A stretch of DNA of 35,197 nucleotides from a virus. Each line of letters begins with the position of its first letter. Positions within the stretch are counted from its first letter, which is position 1. The notes under the pieces were generated by a model. That model had not been told where the DNA came from. It saw only the letters and a list, made by a program, of their open reading frames with translations, and ran no database searches. This document shows, piece by piece, positions 33,573-35,197 of this stretch. A program made the translations under genes and the position numbers. Location: IMG/VR virus record IMGVR_UViG_3300013132_002068, positions 1 to 35,197 of that record, one strand, 5' to 3'.

Positions 33573-33580
33573 TATAAATA
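33573..33580 (+). promoter_or_regulatory. Exact T4-late-type motif TATAAATA before the structured RNA region
   Basis: TATAAATA is the exact T4 late consensus and the best match in the window. It lies just after the AdoMet decarboxylase-like stop codon, and no plus-strand protein gene begins within the next 1.2 kb. If used, it would make a transcript covering the structured region at 33590-33755 and antisense to the 33756-34793 gene. Confidence 0.4.
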
Positions 33581-33589
33581 ACATCTAGC

Positions 33590-33755
33590 CGCACAACCTT
33601 CTGGTGTAGTGTTTGTCGCATAGCGATGGCAGTGTTGTAGGGTCAAGTAGTTTCCGGAACTATAGAGACAAACCAGAAAAAACGCTTCGGCCAGTACTGT
33701 GGGAAGTGCAGATCGACAAGACTAGGACAAGGTTCGAATCCAAGCCGAAGTGAAT
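33590..33755 (+). ncRNA. Candidate structured RNA, tRNA-like 3' half
   Basis: This is the only non-coding gap over 100 bases and shows clear pairing. TTCTGG (33599-33604) plus TTTGTC (33612-33617) can pair with GACAAA plus CCAGAA (33667-33678). Inside lie the hairpins TCGC-ATA-GCGA (33616-33626) and TAGTT-TCCGG-AACTA (33648-33662); the first overlaps the long stem by two bases. The second half has an acceptor-like stem, GCTTCGG (33684-33690) with CCGAAGT (33745-33751). It also has a possible D-arm (GTAC/GTGC, 33694-33697 with 33706-33709) and the exact T-loop word GGTTCGAATCC (33731-33741). The T stem beyond 2 bp and the anticodon stem do not form well, and the span is only 68 bases, so this is not a normal tRNA. 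It may be a decayed tRNA or a phage regulatory RNA. Read by eye. Confidence 0.35.
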
Positions 33756-34793
33756 CTATTGTATTGCTTGAGGCCAATCTAAAATACGCCTATGATCAAG
33801 ATTACAAATATCTATCAATCTTTGCCTGTTAGACTGTAACATCGGCAGTTGTTTTAAATAAAGTTCATGTAATTCTGTTTTACTAAAATTACGCAAATTA
33901 TTAAGTAAACGTATGATAGATTCAACTGATCCATCACATATACTAAAATCATTAAAAAAATCTTTGGTTGTATAGAACCCTAATCGTTGTAAAACATTGT
34001 AAATATTACCATGTCCATTTAAAATAAAGGGTCGTAATCCTATGATAGGCTTGTATGTTTTCTCTGTGATCTGGTAGGGGTCAACATTTGTTGTTTCATT
34101 AATAATGTTTAAGTAACAACTATTCCAGATATCTAAATTTCCTAGTGTAGTAGCATCTTCAGGACGTGAGAATCTTAAATCAAGATCCTGCTCGTATACC
34201 TTATGAAAATAAGGTTGAATTTCTATTATACGTTTATAATAATCTGACTCAGTATTTCCTGTTCTATTGTCAATCTGCGGAAAGATGCCTTGTTGAAAAG
34301 TCACATAACCTAAATCAAGTAAATTATTTTGTATTAAATTTTGAACTAATCGGTATCTATGTTCATGTGGTTTTCTATTATAATTTAAATACAAAAATTT
34401 TATATCTTTAAGAGTAACATCTGAATTTATATTGTGTTTATGAACCCAGTAGGGAAACCAACTGCTCCAGTGTTCTTCACTAAATCCTACAGTTGAAATT
34501 GTATAGCCCTTTTGAATTAGATTACTATAAATTTTGCGCGCCGAATCCATGCTGTCAACACTTCCCGATAACCAAATTTTAGTAGTATTTGGATCATCTT
34601 GGTCTGTATAAAATTCAAAGTCTTGTTTGTCTTTTTGTAAATCTATCCAGGTTAGATTGATGAGATGATTTTTTGGGTATATGCTTTTACATGCGATATC
34701 AGAATATAAGTTCATCAACCAATCACGCTCATATTGTCCCATATCTTTTGGGTGACATGTATAAAGCCTACCATGTAGCATCACTTGTTGCAT
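33756..34793 (-). CDS. GT-B-like putative glycosyltransferase, minus strand (345 aa)
   Basis: A 345-aa protein and the only minus-strand gene. Residues 132-146 (KFLYLNYNRKPHEHR) and 232-273 (NETTNVDPYQITEKTYKPI...RPFILNGHGNIYNVLQRLGF) match landmarks of the plus-strand 15548-16927 protein (LFLSFNRRFREHR, SLTEKSFKPM, PFIIVG, LRELGF). The two are paralogues, this one ~110 residues shorter at the N terminus. The motif set suggests the C-terminal half of a GT-B-type glycosyltransferase, unconfirmed. The start at 34793 lies only 5 bases from an AATAAATA on the same strand; the in-frame ATG four codons later could be used instead. It converges on the structured-RNA region and diverges from the next plus-strand gene. 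Confidence 0.5.
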   Translation of the reverse strand: MQQVMLHGRLYTCHPKDMGQYERDWLMNLYSDIACKSIYPKNHLINLTWIDLQKDKQDFEFYTDQDDPNTTKIWLSGSVDSMDSARKIYSNLIQKGYTISTVGFSEEHWSSWFPYWVHKHNINSDVTLKDIKFLYLNYNRKPHEHRYRLVQNLIQNNLLDLGYVTFQQGIFPQIDNRTGNTESDYYKRIIEIQPYFHKVYEQDLDLRFSRPEDATTLGNLDIWNSCYLNIINETTNVDPYQITEKTYKPIIGLRPFILNGHGNIYNVLQRLGFYTTKDFFNDFSICDGSVESIIRLLNNLRNFSKTELHELYLKQLPMLQSNRQRLIDICNLDHRRILDWPQAIQ

Positions 34794-34839
34794 GCCTTTA
34801 TTTATTGACTCATGATAAGGTCTAATATATAATACTAGA

Positions 34840-35197
34840 ATGTCTAATCAAGACCTGATAAAATATTTTCACTTTCTCAGCGATAGCAGGGGCATACCCT
34901 ATATCCCTAATAGTGAATGGAATAGTCTTATTAAAAATCATGACAAGGACGAAATCAAACTAAGCCTAGCAGAATATGTAATTAATAATCAAGTTTCTTT
35001 CCCATTACGTAAAATTCCCTATCACGACCTCGTAGACTTGTTTAACAGATTTTGTCAAACATCTATGCTAGATGAATATAAAACCTTTGATACTGTATTA
35101 GAAAAGTTTGATTACAAATACAAGTATAGTGATAAACCTCTTGGCGTTGTAGACAAGTCGCATACTTATAATAGCGTCAGCAATTACTTCCAACAAA
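34840..35197 (+). CDS. Unknown protein, 3' truncated by the window edge
   Basis: A new plus-strand frame opens at ATG 34840 (MSNQDLIKYFHFLSD) and stays open for 119 codons to the right edge. The visible part is hydrophilic and probably helical: RGIPYIPNSEWNSLI, LSLAEYVINNQVSFPLRKIPYHDLVDLFNRF, then EKFDYKYKYSDKPLGVVDKSHTYNSVSNYF. It shows no motif I can assign. The sequence TATATAATA at 34825-34833 lies 6 bases upstream and could be part of a promoter. The long uninterrupted frame and the protein-like composition support a real gene. It begins a new transcription unit divergent from the minus-strand glycosyltransferase-like gene. Confidence 0.6.
   Translation, partial: MSNQDLIKYFHFLSDSRGIPYIPNSEWNSLIKNHDKDEIKLSLAEYVINNQVSFPLRKIPYHDLVDLFNRFCQTSMLDEYKTFDTVLEKFDYKYKYSDKPLGVVDKSHTYNSVSNYFQQ

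Noticed and set aside
33684-33751. A normal tRNA gene based on the GGTTCGAATCC word
   Set aside because: Only 68 bases, a T stem of 2 good pairs, no clean anticodon stem and C where U8 is expected; kept only as a tRNA-like or structured RNA candidate.
33590-33755. A tmRNA
   Set aside because: No recognisable tmRNA 5' end, resume frame or complete acceptor/T-arm set was found, and the region is too short.

Overview
The window looks like part of a large, AT-rich tailed-phage genome, probably a T4-like myovirus from an aquatic setting. The evidence is: virion-type proteins at the left edge, one densely packed plus-strand gene series with 1-19 base overlaps, several TATAAATA-type (T4 late-like) motifs just upstream of genes, and no cellular housekeeping genes. 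The host cannot be named from this sequence.

Layout: (1) 2-4899, virion genes: the 3' end of a large structural protein with FCCH-like modules, a 54-aa protein, a 204-aa protein sharing a KIYDPN motif with it, and two fibre/appendage-like proteins. (2) 4954-8164: a small unknown, two GT-A-like glycosyltransferases, a small phage-type unknown and a third glycosyltransferase-like protein with an intact DGD motif. (3) 8164-15539: six radical SAM proteins in a row. Five share an N-terminal Cys-rich (SPASM/twitch-like) segment and a C-terminal 'FPEL' tail; the sixth has the usual C-terminal SPASM-like tail. (4) 15548-24527: a GT-B-like protein, a GDP-mannose 3,5-epimerase-like protein, three SGNH-like proteins interleaved with two B12-binding-type radical SAM proteins, and a 32-aa basic protein. 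(5) 24531-33568: a NodU-type carbamoyltransferase, a 2390-aa repeat protein and an AdoMet decarboxylase-family protein. (6) 33569-35197: a 187-base stretch with RNA-like structure behind a TATAAATA motif, a minus-strand paralogue of the GT-B-like protein, and the 5' part of an unknown plus-strand gene. No stretch over 300 bases lacks a gene.

Genes 4954-33568 look like one ~28.6-kb transcription unit next to the fibre genes. My inference is that it builds or decorates a surface structure: sugar supply (epimerase), sugar transfer (several GTs), carbamoylation, possible ester chemistry (SGNH) and radical chemistry (eight radical SAM proteins).

The most unusual object is the 2390-aa protein. It holds 24 tandem ~67-aa units with the core FDFSW-x-P-D...YIYxFG, plus one divergent copy at the N terminus and four at the C terminus. 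I argue these modules derive from the DxD-containing core of a GT-A-like glycosyltransferase, of which the 7220-8164 protein is an intact relative, and that every copy has lost DxD. That would be a giant array of inactive glycosyltransferase modules inside a radical-SAM and glycan operon. This is read by eye and needs profile and structure comparison. All family calls were made without database searches.
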